The notes: a model not told the origin generated them from the letters alone. DNA of 64,000 bases from SZUA-22 sp963751695 (GCA_963751695.1 CAVVVP010000003.1:971399-1035398), one strand, 5' to 3'. Counted from the stretch's first letter, positions 9,845-19,873 are shown. Numbers and translations are program-made.

Positions 9845-10953
9845 GTTTTTTGACCGTCCGAGAAAATAGAAAGTAAGTTATTTGCTGCTTCAATCGAAAC
9901 CAATTTGCCATTATAAAGATCGCTTTCAATTTGTGGGAGGATATTCTTAATCTTTGAATGGTTATAAAACTGATTTTTTAATTCTTCATCTATTAAACGA
10001 TGAAGCCACTCAATCAATTGTTCTTTCCTTTTTTCTTCAAATACATTCCTCCCTTTTGAAAATTGAATATACCGCTCAACTACCTCCCATGTTTCTTTAA
10101 TACCCTCTCCAGAAATTGCTGAGCAAGTGTTAACTGGGGTTTCCCAACCGTCAGTTGCCGATTTTAAATAGTGGAGTATTTGAGAGTATTCAGTTTTTGC
10201 CAATTCAGCTTTCTGTTTGTTAGAGCCATCAGCCTTGTTGATTAAAAGTGCATCTGCAATCTCAATTACACCTTTTTTTATTCCTTGTAACTCATCGCCT
10301 GCACCTGTTATCATGAGTAAAAGAAAAAAATCTACCATCGATCTGACGGTAACTTCATTCTGGCCGACACCCACAGTCTCGACTAATATTATATCATATC
10401 CAGCTGCTTCACAAAGGATTATTGTTTCTCTGCTTTTTCTTGCAACACCCCCAAGTGCTCCTCCTGAAGGTGATGGCCGGATAAAACAATTTGGTTCGCG
10501 AGATAGTTTTTCCATCCTAGTTTTGTCACCAAGAATTGATCCTCTTGTTACCGTACTGCTTGGATCTACCGTTAGTACGGCTACTTTATGTCCCTTTTCA
10601 ATAAGATACATGCCAAGCGCTTCAATGAAAGTACTTTTACCTGCACCAGGAACGCCTGTAATACCAACTCTAACAGAGTTGCCTGCATATGGTAATAAGC
10701 TTTGTAGAACCTTATGACCAAGTTCAAAATGTTTTTCTGAATTACTTTCAATAAGTGTGATGGTTTTAGCAAGAACCATTCTATTATAATTTAGGACACC
10801 ATCTACATACTCATCAATGCCTAAACTATTACTCTTTATGGATTGGTTATGCTTTGAACCAACATTTGGAGTTCCCTTTACTACTCTCACCGCGAACTCT
10901 TTACCTGCATTTTCAGTGGTCCAATCTGGTTTTTGTGTATTATTTTCTTTCAT
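9841..10953 (-). CDS. meaB: methylmalonyl-CoA mutase-associated GTPase MeaB
   Basis: G3E P-loop GTPase. Walker A is GVPGAGKSTF, then VDPSSTVTRGSILGDKTRM, ETVGVGQNE (switch/Walker B) and LLINKADG (base recognition NKxD). MeaB protects and reloads the B12 of methylmalonyl-CoA mutase, whose two subunits lie just upstream. The frame is open for 21 more codons upstream (to 11016), but those would overlap a terminator hairpin. The ATG at 10953 gives MKENNTQK and about 370 aa, so I place the start there. It appears to head the transcript that also carries the ygeW-type genes. Confidence 0.92.
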   Translation of the reverse strand: MKENNTQKPDWTTENAGKEFAVRVVKGTPNVGSKHNQSIKSNSLGIDEYVDGVLNYNRMVLAKTITLIESNSEKHFELGHKVLQSLLPYAGNSVRVGITGVPGAGKSTFIEALGMYLIEKGHKVAVLTVDPSSTVTRGSILGDKTRMEKLSREPNCFIRPSPSGGALGGVARKSRETIILCEAAGYDIILVETVGVGQNEVTVRSMVDFFLLLMITGAGDELQGIKKGVIEIADALLINKADGSNKQKAELAKTEYSQILHYLKSATDGWETPVNTCSAISGEGIKETWEVVERYIQFSKGRNVFEEKRKEQLIEWLHRLIDEELKNQFYNHSKIKNILPQIESDLYNGKLVSIEAANNLLSIFSDGQKT

Positions 10954-10985
10954 TACAATTAAATTTAAGCAAAAAAAACTAACAT

Positions 10986-11010
10986 AAAAAAAGGCGAGTT
11001 CACACTCGCC
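10986..11010 (-). terminator. intrinsic terminator after the mutase large subunit
   Basis: On the minus strand a 7-bp GC-rich stem (GGCGAGT / ACTCGCC, 4-nt loop) is followed by seven Ts, 20 nt after the stop of the mutase gene. It separates the mutAB message from meaB and the genes after it. Confidence 0.88.
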
Positions 11011-11029
11011 TCTCAATCCAAATATTAAG

Positions 11030-13216
11030 CTAACTATAGTCTAATCTTTCCTTAATTAAACCAATAAGTTTTGTAGCTGTTTCTGGTATTTTTGTTCCTG
11101 GTCCAAAAATGGCTGACGCTCCATTCTCATAAAGATAATTATAATCCTGTGATGGAATAACACCCCCAATAATTACTACGATATCTTCTCTTCCTAATTT
11201 TTTCAGCTCACCAATTAATTGTGGTAGTAAAGTTTTATGACCTGCTGCAAGCGAACTCATTCCTATAATGTGAACATCATTTTCAACAGCTTGTTTTGCT
11301 GCTTCTTCCGGTGTTTGGAAAAGCGGCCCAATATCAACATCAAATCCAAGATCGGCATATGCAGTTGCAACAACTTTTGCCCCTCTGTCATGACCATCTT
11401 GACCAAGTTTAGCAATCATTATTCTTGGTCTTCTACCCTCACTAACAGCAAAATCATCAGCAAGCTGTCTTGCTTCTTTCACTTTATTATCGTCACTCTC
11501 GTTATATGTACCGCTATAAACACCTGATATAGTTTTTGTCACAGCTTGATATCTCCCGCTTACTTTTTCAATTGCATCAGAAATCTCACCAAGAGTTGCT
11601 CTTACTTTAGCAGCATTAATAGAAAGTTCTAACAAATTTCCATCCCCAGTTTCTGCACACCTTGTAAGATCTTCTAAGGATTTACTAACTGCTTTATTAT
11701 CTCTTTCTGATTTTATGTTTTCCAATCTTTCAATTTGTGATAACCTCACTGCAGAGTTATCTACTTCTAAAATATCAATAGGGTCTTCTTTATCTAACTT
11801 ATATTTATTCACCCCAACAATAGTTTCTTGTCCAGAGTCTATCCTTGCTTGTCGTCTTGCAGAAGCTTCTTCGATTCTCATTTTCGGAATTCCAGCTTCA
11901 ATTGCTTCTGTCATTCCACCATATGATTCAATTTCAAGAATATGCTTCCAGCCTTTCTGAATTAATTCATCCGTAATGGATTCAACATAGTAAGAACCTG
12001 CCCACGGGTCGATAACTTTCGTAATGTTTGTTTCGTCTTGTAAGAAAAGCTGAGTATTTCGTGCAATTCTTGCTGAGAAGTCAGTTGGCAGAGCTATTGC
12101 CTCATCTAGCGAATTTGTATGGAGTGATTGTGTGTGTCCCATAACAGCGGCCATTGCTTCTATGCAAGTTCTCACAACATTGTTAAAAGGATCTTGTTCT
12201 GTTAAACTCCATCCAGATGTTTGTGAGTGAGTTCTTAATGACATTGACTTAGGATTTTTTGGTTCAAATTGCTTAATTATCTTTGCCCATATAACTCTTG
12301 CCGCTCTCATCTTTGCAACTTCCATAAAGAAATTCATCCCTTGTGCCCAGAAGAAAGAAAGACGAGGAGCAAATGAATCTATATCAAGCCCAGCCTCTAT
12401 ACCCGTTCGGACATACTCCAAACCATCAGCTAGTGTATAAGCCATTTCGAGGTCCGCAGTTGCACCAGCTTCTTGCATATGATATCCAGAAATACTGATA
12501 CTATTATATTTTGGCATTTTTGCAGAAGTAAATTTGAATATATCAGCAATTATCTGCATAGACATTTTGGGCGGATAGATATAAGTATTTCTAACCATAT
12601 ATTCTTTCAATATATCATTCTGGATCGTACCTGAAAGCAGATTTGCGTCGACACCTTGTTCTTCTGCAGCAACAATATAGAATGCTAATATTGGTAAAAC
12701 CGCTCCGTTCATTGTCATCGAAACTGACATTTTATCTAGGGGAATTTTGTCAAATAGAATTTTCATATCCTCAACAGAGTCAATAGCTACCCCAGCCTTG
12801 CCAACATCACCAACAACCCTTTCATGGTCTGAATCATATCCGCGATGAGTAGCAAGATCAAATGCAACCGACAAACCCATTTGCCCTTGAGCAAGATTTC
12901 GACGATAGAAAGCATTACTCTCCTTAGCCGTTGAGAATCCAGCATATTGCCTTACAGTCCAAGGTCGAGTTACGTACATGCTGCTATAAGGGCCTCTTAA
13001 AAACGGAGGTAATCCAGATAAGTAGTTTAAATGGTCAAAACCTCTTATCTTTTCCTTAGTATAAATTGGATCGATCGGAATTTGTTCATTAGTCATCGTT
13101 TTAAAACGATCTGGTGCTTTACCAGTCTCATACTCAAATTTTCTTTCCCAATCTACTTTTTCAGTGGGGTCATTTTCTAATTTTAGATCAATATTTTCAA
13201 AATTTGGAAACTTCAT
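11030..13216 (-). CDS. mutB: methylmalonyl-CoA mutase, large (B12-binding) subunit
   Basis: Protein of 728 aa, full length for the catalytic subunit. The TIM-barrel half holds RPWTVRQYAGFSTAKESN, FDLATHRGYDSD and RTHSQTSGWSLTEQDP. The C-terminal cobalamin domain holds the lower-ligand motif DxHxxG as GQDGHDRGAKV, then IGMSSLAAGHKTLLP and VIIGGVIP. It isomerises methylmalonyl-CoA and succinyl-CoA, linking propionate and succinate metabolism. It starts 25 nt after the small-subunit gene. Confidence 0.96.
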   Translation of the reverse strand: MKFPNFENIDLKLENDPTEKVDWERKFEYETGKAPDRFKTMTNEQIPIDPIYTKEKIRGFDHLNYLSGLPPFLRGPYSSMYVTRPWTVRQYAGFSTAKESNAFYRRNLAQGQMGLSVAFDLATHRGYDSDHERVVGDVGKAGVAIDSVEDMKILFDKIPLDKMSVSMTMNGAVLPILAFYIVAAEEQGVDANLLSGTIQNDILKEYMVRNTYIYPPKMSMQIIADIFKFTSAKMPKYNSISISGYHMQEAGATADLEMAYTLADGLEYVRTGIEAGLDIDSFAPRLSFFWAQGMNFFMEVAKMRAARVIWAKIIKQFEPKNPKSMSLRTHSQTSGWSLTEQDPFNNVVRTCIEAMAAVMGHTQSLHTNSLDEAIALPTDFSARIARNTQLFLQDETNITKVIDPWAGSYYVESITDELIQKGWKHILEIESYGGMTEAIEAGIPKMRIEEASARRQARIDSGQETIVGVNKYKLDKEDPIDILEVDNSAVRLSQIERLENIKSERDNKAVSKSLEDLTRCAETGDGNLLELSINAAKVRATLGEISDAIEKVSGRYQAVTKTISGVYSGTYNESDDNKVKEARQLADDFAVSEGRRPRIMIAKLGQDGHDRGAKVVATAYADLGFDVDIGPLFQTPEEAAKQAVENDVHIIGMSSLAAGHKTLLPQLIGELKKLGREDIVVIIGGVIPSQDYNYLYENGASAIFGPGTKIPETATKLIGLIKERLDYS

Positions 13217-13241
13217 TATTTCTCCAATAATATTAAATATC

Positions 13242-15389
13242 TTAAACTAATTTTGATAAAATCGAATAAACATCTGCACCTAGGAATATGAATTCATCTA
13301 CTCCATAACCTCTGTACTCATCTTCTTTTTCTTTTGGAAATCCAGCTAAAACAATTGTGAAGTTTGAACTATTTTCTTTTAATTTTTTAGCATACTCTGG
13401 AACAACCTCAACATAGTTCTCATCTGTAGAACAGATTACTGAGATTGTTGCACCTGAATTTATCGTTTCTTTAACAGCTTGATCAATTGTATCAAACCCA
13501 TTTGGATAAACAATATCAAAACCAGCAACCTCAAAGAAACCTCTTGAGAAATCAGCTCGAGCTTTAAATTGTTTTAATGATCCAAGTGTGGCTAAAAACA
13601 CTTTTGGTTTTGACGCATTCCCTTCTTCCATTGCATTCATTTTTATTCTAATTTCTTCAAATGGTTCTGCAGCTCTTCTTGGTTCAATTGTTTTTACTTC
13701 GATTGATTTTTTAGCCTTTGCCCTAAATGAATGTGTTATCTCACCCAATGTGGCACCCTCTAAAATAGCATCAGTGCTGATATCAATTATTGCTTCGCTT
13801 TTTTCATCGACAAGGGAATTCAGTTTTTCAATAATTAGACTATTTTTGGATTGTTCACCAGAAGCTCTAAATCTCTGTAAAAACTGAGTCCGTTGTGATT
13901 GGAGTTTCTTATTGTCAAAAATTTTCGGTTCAATTGGAGTTTCAGTTGGATTGGCGTACATATTAGTTCCAACTATAATTGATTTTCTTTTGGCAATCAA
14001 CTTATTTCGAGTTTCATTTGTTTTTTCAAGAGAACTTTGAATTTTACCATTCCTTAATGATTGGATCATTCCACCGTTTTTTTCTATTTCTTGAAATTGT
14101 TTCCAAGCAGCTTGTGCTATTTCATTTGTTAATACCTCTACATAATACGATCCCCCAGCCGGATCTATAGGCCTTGAGAAATGAGATTCTTCGTTAAGAA
14201 TGATCTGAGTATTGCGAGCAATTCTTCTAGAAAAATCGTTCGGTAGAGAAAAAATCTCATCAAATGGTGAAACATATAAACTATTTATTCCACCCATTAT
14301 TGCAGAGAAAGCTTCAGTTGTTGTTCTTAAAATATTTACATGAGGGTCAAATAAGGTTTTATTAAATGAAGATGTAGCTGCATGAATGTGAACATCAATA
14401 CAATTTTTGTCTACCTCATAAGCTTCCAATAGATTTTTCCATACAAGTTTAAAAGCTCGGAATTTTGAAAGTTCAGTAAAAAATGAAGTCCCAATTCCCA
14501 TAGTGATCTTCATACTTTTTACAATATCATTTATACTGAGCCCAGCAGATAACATTTGTTTGATATATTCGTTTGCTGTTGCCAAAACAAACGAAAGCTC
14601 CTGAACAGAATTTGCACCACTATCTACATATACTAAACTGCTAACGTTTACAGTTTTAATATTTACCGCGTTTTTCTTAGCCCAAATAATTGCAGCAGCC
14701 ATTTGCTCAAATGTAAATTCTAATGGAACTGGTAGTTTACCCTCTGATACTAGGTATGCTATAGGATCCGCTTCAACTGAACCAGAAACATTTTTTATAT
14801 CAATGTTTTCCTTTTTGCAATATGCATTTAATAATGAGAGCAGCGCGATTGAAGAAAATCCAGCTTCTATAAAGGTTGGATATTTTTGAATATTTACACC
14901 ATTTAAGGCTCTTGATAAACTATGTAAACATGAAATTGAAACACCTGAGTTACCTACATCTGAAGTTTTTGCGTAATCAGCATCCAATCCAAGTTGAGTT
15001 GCTTTATCAACTGACATTAGAATTGCAGTTTGCCCTCTGTCTAAATCATTTTTCAGCGCGGAGTTAAATTCTTCTGGATCACCATAACTCATATTTTGCG
15101 ATACCAGCCAGCTATCTTTGATGTATCCACTTGCTAGCGATCCTCGAATGTTATTGTTAGATGCTGGAAATTGATCTTTCAATTGAAGATCTTGGAGGTC
15201 ATCCTTCGTATAAATAGGCTTTAATTCAATTTCTTCTATTGTCTTGGTTTTAAGTTTTTCGTTGGGTAAGCCTTTAAGATCATTAGTTACTTTTTCTTTC
15301 CACTCCTCTATAGCGGGGATAGGAAAATCATCTAAGAGGGAAAATTTTTGTGGGAGTTCTTTCCCTTTAATCTTCTTTTCAGCAGCCAT
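13242..15389 (-). CDS. mutA: methylmalonyl-CoA mutase, small subunit
   Basis: Protein of 715 aa aligning with the mutase fold along its length (RGQTAILMSVDKATQLGLD, IHAATSSFNKTLFDPHVN, RIARNTQIILNEESHFSRP). The B12-domain equivalent (FLATLGSLKQFKARADFSRG) lacks the DxHxxG histidine, as expected for the non-catalytic small subunit of the heterodimeric bacterial enzyme. First gene of the mutAB pair. About 185 nt without a gene upstream presumably hold its promoter. Confidence 0.93.
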   Translation of the reverse strand: MAAEKKIKGKELPQKFSLLDDFPIPAIEEWKEKVTNDLKGLPNEKLKTKTIEEIELKPIYTKDDLQDLQLKDQFPASNNNIRGSLASGYIKDSWLVSQNMSYGDPEEFNSALKNDLDRGQTAILMSVDKATQLGLDADYAKTSDVGNSGVSISCLHSLSRALNGVNIQKYPTFIEAGFSSIALLSLLNAYCKKENIDIKNVSGSVEADPIAYLVSEGKLPVPLEFTFEQMAAAIIWAKKNAVNIKTVNVSSLVYVDSGANSVQELSFVLATANEYIKQMLSAGLSINDIVKSMKITMGIGTSFFTELSKFRAFKLVWKNLLEAYEVDKNCIDVHIHAATSSFNKTLFDPHVNILRTTTEAFSAIMGGINSLYVSPFDEIFSLPNDFSRRIARNTQIILNEESHFSRPIDPAGGSYYVEVLTNEIAQAAWKQFQEIEKNGGMIQSLRNGKIQSSLEKTNETRNKLIAKRKSIIVGTNMYANPTETPIEPKIFDNKKLQSQRTQFLQRFRASGEQSKNSLIIEKLNSLVDEKSEAIIDISTDAILEGATLGEITHSFRAKAKKSIEVKTIEPRRAAEPFEEIRIKMNAMEEGNASKPKVFLATLGSLKQFKARADFSRGFFEVAGFDIVYPNGFDTIDQAVKETINSGATISVICSTDENYVEVVPEYAKKLKENSSNFTIVLAGFPKEKEDEYRGYGVDEFIFLGADVYSILSKLV

Positions 15390-15574
15390 AAATTTGCCTT
15401 AATATCTTTATAAATTAAAAATCAAAACTAAGAAAATTAGAGGCATATACATAATAGTTTGATAAAAAACGATTGAGGCTATAATCTATTGGATATTTTA
15501 AAGCTTTAAGCGACTATTTTAGTAAATACTACAATTTTTTAAGTGTTTCAATTTTTTGTATTAACTTTGCGACA

Positions 15575-16327
15575 CTAATTTTGTCCACTGCTATTCTTCC
15601 AATCTCCATTATCTTTAAAGTGAGATCCAACAATGAATGAATCAGCTAAGTTGAAATACCTTTCAATATTATCGATTGTAATTCCAGATCCAATTAATAT
15701 TGGAAGCTTTGAATTATTTCTTATTTCTTTTAGCTCGTCGAGTGCTGGTTCGATGCCTGTGCTTTGTCCGGTTACGATTAAACCATCACTTTGAAAAAAC
15801 TCCGCTGCCTTCGCTGTTTCACTTATAGAATAATCTGAGGTGATTGAGTGCGAACTATGTTTCTTCTTTATGTCGGTAAGAATTAATATATTTTTAGCTT
15901 CGATGTTTTTTCTGAATCTTAATAGTTCGCCAGCATCAGAATCAAAAGTCCCTTCGTCTCCAATATGAGAAAACACAAAACCTTCGGCGCGGATAAACTG
16001 TAAATCAGCAGCAAGTGCCACGGAAAGAGCTTCTTTGTTTGCACCGGCAAGGATTTGAATTCCCATCGGTAATTCGATTCTCATTTTAATCTCATTTGCT
16101 ATTACAGCCATCACAGAAATAATCTCTGGGCCAACATTTCTTTTCAGATAAGGGACATCATGCATGTTTTCGATCATGATAGCATCAATTCCAGAATCTT
16201 GATAAATTTCTGCCTCTTCGATAGCAGTATCAATCACAGATTTCAAGTTGCCACTATAATTAGGTGTACCAGGCAGGGGATGGATATGTATCATTCCAAT
16301 TACAGATTTATTAAAAAGTTTTTTCAT
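15575..16327 (-). CDS. BtpA/SgcQ family protein
   Basis: TIM-barrel protein of about 250 aa. Family patterns are VIGMIHIHPLPGTPNYSG at the start, GIDAIMIENMHDVPY, PMGIQILAGANKEALSVA, IRAEGFVFSHIGDEG and DGLIVTGQSTG near the C-terminus. BtpA was named for photosystem I biogenesis in cyanobacteria, but SgcQ-like members occur widely in non-photosynthetic bacteria, often with sugar genes. No photosynthesis role is implied here. The ATG at 16327 is preceded by GAGG and overlaps the end of the MATE gene by 17 nt; an upstream TTG at 16342 is less likely. Confidence 0.8.
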   Translation of the reverse strand: MKKLFNKSVIGMIHIHPLPGTPNYSGNLKSVIDTAIEEAEIYQDSGIDAIMIENMHDVPYLKRNVGPEIISVMAVIANEIKMRIELPMGIQILAGANKEALSVALAADLQFIRAEGFVFSHIGDEGTFDSDAGELLRFRKNIEAKNILILTDIKKKHSSHSITSDYSISETAKAAEFFQSDGLIVTGQSTGIEPALDELKEIRNNSKLPILIGSGITIDNIERYFNLADSFIVGSHFKDNGDWKNSSGQN

Positions 16328-17672
16328 TTTGAACCTCATCAAAATTTGTTGTCTTCAGAAATTTCTGAAATCTTTTTATGAAAAATATCGCTGCTAATGA
16401 TAATCCAACAATAAAACTTATCCAAACTCCAACTACTCCAAAATCTAATACAAACCCCAATATATAAGCTACTGGAAGTCCAATTAACCAATAAGCAATA
16501 AAAGCAATAAGCATGGGAGCTTTTAGATCCGTTAAACCTCTTAGGATTCCAATTCCCACAACTTGGAGTCCATCAACGACCTGAAAAAGTGCTGCAATGA
16601 TTATCAGTGATGCTGCAATTTCAATAACCTCAGCATCATCAATATACAAAGTCGGCAAAAAATTCTTTAAGAAGATGAACATTAGACCAAATGTTCCCAT
16701 AATCACAGCAACTATGACTAAAGCAGAATAACCAGCATTTTTGATCCCATTCATATCCTTTTTACCTAAATAATTGCCAATACGAATTGTCGATGCAATT
16801 GAGAGTCCCAAAGCGACCATAAAAGTTATGGATGCCAAGTTGATAGCAATTTGGTGTGCAGCCAGTTCGCTAGCACCGATCCACCCTATCATAACAGCTG
16901 CAAATGCAAATCCACCAACTTCAAAAAACATTTGAAATCCGCCTGGAATTCCGAGATCAATAATCTTTTTGATAACACGCCAGTTTATACTTTTGAATTT
17001 TAAACTTGGATCATATTGCTTTAGTTCTTTGGAGTATCTCACATAGAAATAGATTACGAACGCAATAAAAATTCTTGTTGTTAGTGTAGCAAAACCAGCC
17101 CCATCTAAACCCAGCTTTGGCATTCCAAGATTTCCAAAAATAAAAATCCAATTACCAAATACATTTATGATATTTGCAACAATAAGAATCACCATTGGAG
17201 GTTTTGTAAAAGACAATCCTTCCACAAATTGTTTGTAAGATTGAAACATCATAAATGGAATTATTGAGAAACTTAAAATTTTTAGATATGATTCTGCTAA
17301 AACTGCGACTTCTTCTGGTTGGTTGAGAAAGTTGATTAAGTCCGCCAGAAAGTAAACTACACCCACAAGAAGAATTGAAAAGATTAGATTTATAAGCAGA
17401 CCTTGTCTGAGTATTATACCACACTCCTCATGGTTTCCCGATCCCTTTGCTATTGCAACAAGTGGGGTTAGCGCAACACTCATTCCAATGCCCAATACAA
17501 TAATTAACAAAATCAAACCATTTACCAGAGATGCAGCAGCAAGAGGAACTGCCCCCAACTGACCAACCATTAAACTGTCAACAACTCCGAGCATCATGTG
17601 ACCAAGTTGACCAATGATGACTGGATAAGCTAATTTTAAGGTTTCATTAATGTGGATTCTTAGATCTGTCAT
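16311..17672 (-). CDS. MATE family efflux transporter
   Basis: Protein of 453 aa with about 12 hydrophobic segments in two similar halves. The N-terminus LAYPVIIGQLGHMMLGVVDS and the following VGQLGAVPLAAASL are characteristic of NorM-like MATE exporters. The second half repeats the pattern (DLGIPGGFQMFFEVGGFAF). It probably exports cationic drugs or metabolites using Na+ or H+. The 3' end overlaps the BtpA-family gene, so the two are co-transcribed. Confidence 0.92.
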   Translation of the reverse strand: MTDLRIHINETLKLAYPVIIGQLGHMMLGVVDSLMVGQLGAVPLAAASLVNGLILLIIVLGIGMSVALTPLVAIAKGSGNHEECGIILRQGLLINLIFSILLVGVVYFLADLINFLNQPEEVAVLAESYLKILSFSIIPFMMFQSYKQFVEGLSFTKPPMVILIVANIINVFGNWIFIFGNLGMPKLGLDGAGFATLTTRIFIAFVIYFYVRYSKELKQYDPSLKFKSINWRVIKKIIDLGIPGGFQMFFEVGGFAFAAVMIGWIGASELAAHQIAINLASITFMVALGLSIASTIRIGNYLGKKDMNGIKNAGYSALVIVAVIMGTFGLMFIFLKNFLPTLYIDDAEVIEIAASLIIIAALFQVVDGLQVVGIGILRGLTDLKAPMLIAFIAYWLIGLPVAYILGFVLDFGVVGVWISFIVGLSLAAIFFIKRFQKFLKTTNFDEVQNEKTF

Positions 17673-17733
17673 TAAAAGAATTTAGCCAAAATCTTTACTG
17701 TAATAAAAACAATTAAACATAAAATAGTAAATT

Positions 17734-18963
17734 CTATTCAATTTTCTTTAACCTTAAACATGGGAAAGAAAGCAAGATAGTAAAGCTCATTATGGATATG
17801 GCAAAACCAACCCCTACAAAATCTGCAAGTAAACCTATCGCCATTACAAATAAAGCGCTGAAAAGTGAGGCCAGTTGTGAAGAAACTGATATTATACTTG
17901 CATTTACTTTATCATCGCTTTTCTCAGTTATCAATGCAACTCCCGAAGGTTTACGCGTATTTTCGATAAACAAGACTGCTATAAAAAGCAAAATCACAAA
18001 TACACTTGGTAAGAATTCCATCAACAAACCACTTACCATTCCGACAAACACACCGATTATAAGAGTAATATTTTGAAAAACACTTAGTGATGAAAAAAGA
18101 TTAGAGATTTCAGCAGATTTTCTTGATGCGAAAGAATTACTCAGAAAAATAAAGAAATAGATCAGCCCAAGGAATAAGCCGACTTTCTGATTGTTTGTTA
18201 AAAATAGAAGAATTGGAAGTTGAATAATCAGTGATTTTAAAAATGGTTGTATAAAATCTTTAATGCTTTTATAATAACCTGAATAAATCGAAACATTAAC
18301 AAGAATTCTTACTAGTTCGACTCTTTTAATTATATCCCAAAAAGAAGTTATTGTTTCTTTTAGACTTTCTGAGATCGCAACTGATTTTCTATCGACCTCA
18401 TCCAAGTATTTTGGATAAGTCAACACATTGACAAAGTCGATTAAGTAGGGAAGAATTGAAAAAAGAAAAATTATATCGATTTTCTGATAATAAAAAACAA
18501 GAATTCCTCCTAAAAGACTTGATATTGCACTTCCAATCTGAGACCATGAGCGTGTATGACCATAATACTTCACTTTATATTCGAGTTGGTTTGTATGTTT
18601 CAAATATTCAATAATCATTGCTTTATTCACACCAGTTCGAATTGCATCGCCCAAAGCATACATCAACATTCCCAGAATGAAAATTGTGAAAAGTGAACCA
18701 AAGTAAAAGACTAAAAATGCAACTATATAGACTAAGAAGGAGAAAGCAAGAGTTTTTCTTCTGCCAAATGTATCGGCAAAAATACCAGAGGGAATTTCAA
18801 ATATGTTTATTGAAATCTCTCTTATGGCGTAGAGAACTCCGATTTCAAAAAATGTTAGATCTTTACTAAGAAAAAATAGAATTAAAAAAGGATCGAAAAA
18901 ACGGAGATTTTTTAGAAAACCATAAAGACAGAATTTGTAATATTGTTTATCCTTCTTAATAAT
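17734..18963 (-). CDS. MFS transporter with no ordinary start codon
   Basis: The first ATG is at 18669, but the open frame continues about 98 codons upstream with clear MFS sequence: YYKFCLYGFLKNLRFFDP, FFEIGVLYAIREISINIFE, then IPSGIFADTFGRRKTL, the loop 2-3 signature (GxxxDxxGRR/K). The gene therefore begins near 18963. No ATG, GTG or TTG exists between the upstream stop (18973-18975) and 18669. Two ATT codons at 18963-18958, read before KKDKQYYKF, are the best start guess; otherwise a base is wrong. It has about 12 membrane segments over 410 aa; substrate unknown. Confidence 0.75.
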   Translation of the reverse strand: MIKKDKQYYKFCLYGFLKNLRFFDPFLILFFLSKDLTFFEIGVLYAIREISINIFEIPSGIFADTFGRRKTLAFSFLVYIVAFLVFYFGSLFTIFILGMLMYALGDAIRTGVNKAMIIEYLKHTNQLEYKVKYYGHTRSWSQIGSAISSLLGGILVFYYQKIDIIFLFSILPYLIDFVNVLTYPKYLDEVDRKSVAISESLKETITSFWDIIKRVELVRILVNVSIYSGYYKSIKDFIQPFLKSLIIQLPILLFLTNNQKVGLFLGLIYFFIFLSNSFASRKSAEISNLFSSLSVFQNITLIIGVFVGMVSGLLMEFLPSVFVILLFIAVLFIENTRKPSGVALITEKSDDKVNASIISVSSQLASLFSALFVMAIGLLADFVGVGFAISIMSFTILLSFPCLRLKKIE

Positions 18964-19162
18964 CTGCTCGGTTTATAATCTGTAGAAAAATATTGCTATT
19001 TATGATTTAGAAAATATAATAATAATTGGAGAATATGTAAAAATATTCAGTCTAATAAACTCCGATAATTATAGGCACGGGATTTGATAAATATATGTGA
19101 TTTCAAACAGAATGGAAGTTAATCTTGTGAATTTAACAGTAATTTAAGAGAAGGGAATAAAC

Positions 19163-19771
19163 ATGGCAAACGCAAATGAACAAAAATCGGAACTTGAGAG
19201 TTTAGTAAACTCCATTGGTTCAAAAGTAAGCGAATATTTAAGTTCGTTGAAACAATCCAGTACTGAAGAGATCATGGGCGGCTCCATTCCAGAAGCTCAG
19301 AAATTACTAAACAAAATTCTTCCAGTTGAAGAAGGATATCAGAAATTAATATCTTGTCATTCAGAACTTTTAAAAATCCTAAATGATGACAGTTCAGTTT
19401 CTGCTAAAAAAAGCAATAAAAGTGAAGAAAAAAATGAAAAAGAAGCAGAACTTGAAAAAATTGATTTATCTGACATGGAATTTACACCAAGTAGTCTTTA
19501 CAGAGTTAGTATTCTAAAAGCTCTAATTTATCTGGGCGGGAGCGCAAAACTTACTGAAGTTGCTTCTTTTATTGAGAAAGAGATGAAAGGAAAGTTCAAA
19601 CCCGCAGATAATGAAAAAGGCACAAATGGATTTAGCAAGCTCTGGATCGAAATGGTAAATACTGAAAAAGATAATATGATCACAGAAGGTTTGATAAATG
19701 AAGATAAAGAAGAGAACCAATGGGAAATTGTACAGGAAGGGATTGACTTTTTAGCCCAAAATTCAAATTAA
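19163..19771 (+). CDS. hypothetical protein with winged-helix-like C-terminus
   Basis: Protein of 202 aa preceded by AGAAGGGAATAAAC before the ATG. The N-terminal half is helical and rich in Lys/Glu/Ser with a charged linker (residues 75-100). Residues about 105-195 (SSLYRVSILKALIYLGGSAKL, TEVASFIEKEMKGKF, KLWIEMVNTEKDNMITEGLI) look like a winged helix, similar to the N-terminal domain of Mrr-type proteins. No nuclease domain is present. A DNA-binding role is inferred, not shown. It stands alone, divergent from the MFS gene. Confidence 0.7.
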   Translation: MANANEQKSELESLVNSIGSKVSEYLSSLKQSSTEEIMGGSIPEAQKLLNKILPVEEGYQKLISCHSELLKILNDDSSVSAKKSNKSEEKNEKEAELEKIDLSDMEFTPSSLYRVSILKALIYLGGSAKLTEVASFIEKEMKGKFKPADNEKGTNGFSKLWIEMVNTEKDNMITEGLINEDKEENQWEIVQEGIDFLAQNSN

Positions 19772-19845
19772 TTAAACTGAATTTGTAAAAGAAATATTGT
19801 AAAACTTCTTAAATCTTACCGGAAAAAATTACTGAAATTTGGAAG

Positions 19846-19873
19846 TTTGAGGGCTCAAAGCTCTCAAATTTTT
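19846..19873 (+). terminator. intrinsic terminator
   Basis: A 10-bp stem (TTTGAGGGCT / AGCTCTCAAA, one G-U pair, 3-nt loop) is followed by TTTTT on the plus strand, 75 nt after the winged-helix gene. It ends at the stop codon of the convergent gene at 19872. Confidence 0.85.

Noticed and set aside
10217..10717. A 166-codon plus-strand frame opposite meaB
   Set aside because: It is a codon-bias shadow of the G-domain of meaB, with no ribosome site or family features.
15575..16327. Evidence for photosynthesis from the BtpA-like gene
   Set aside because: SgcQ/BtpA relatives are widespread in non-photosynthetic bacteria, and no photosystem genes occur in the window.
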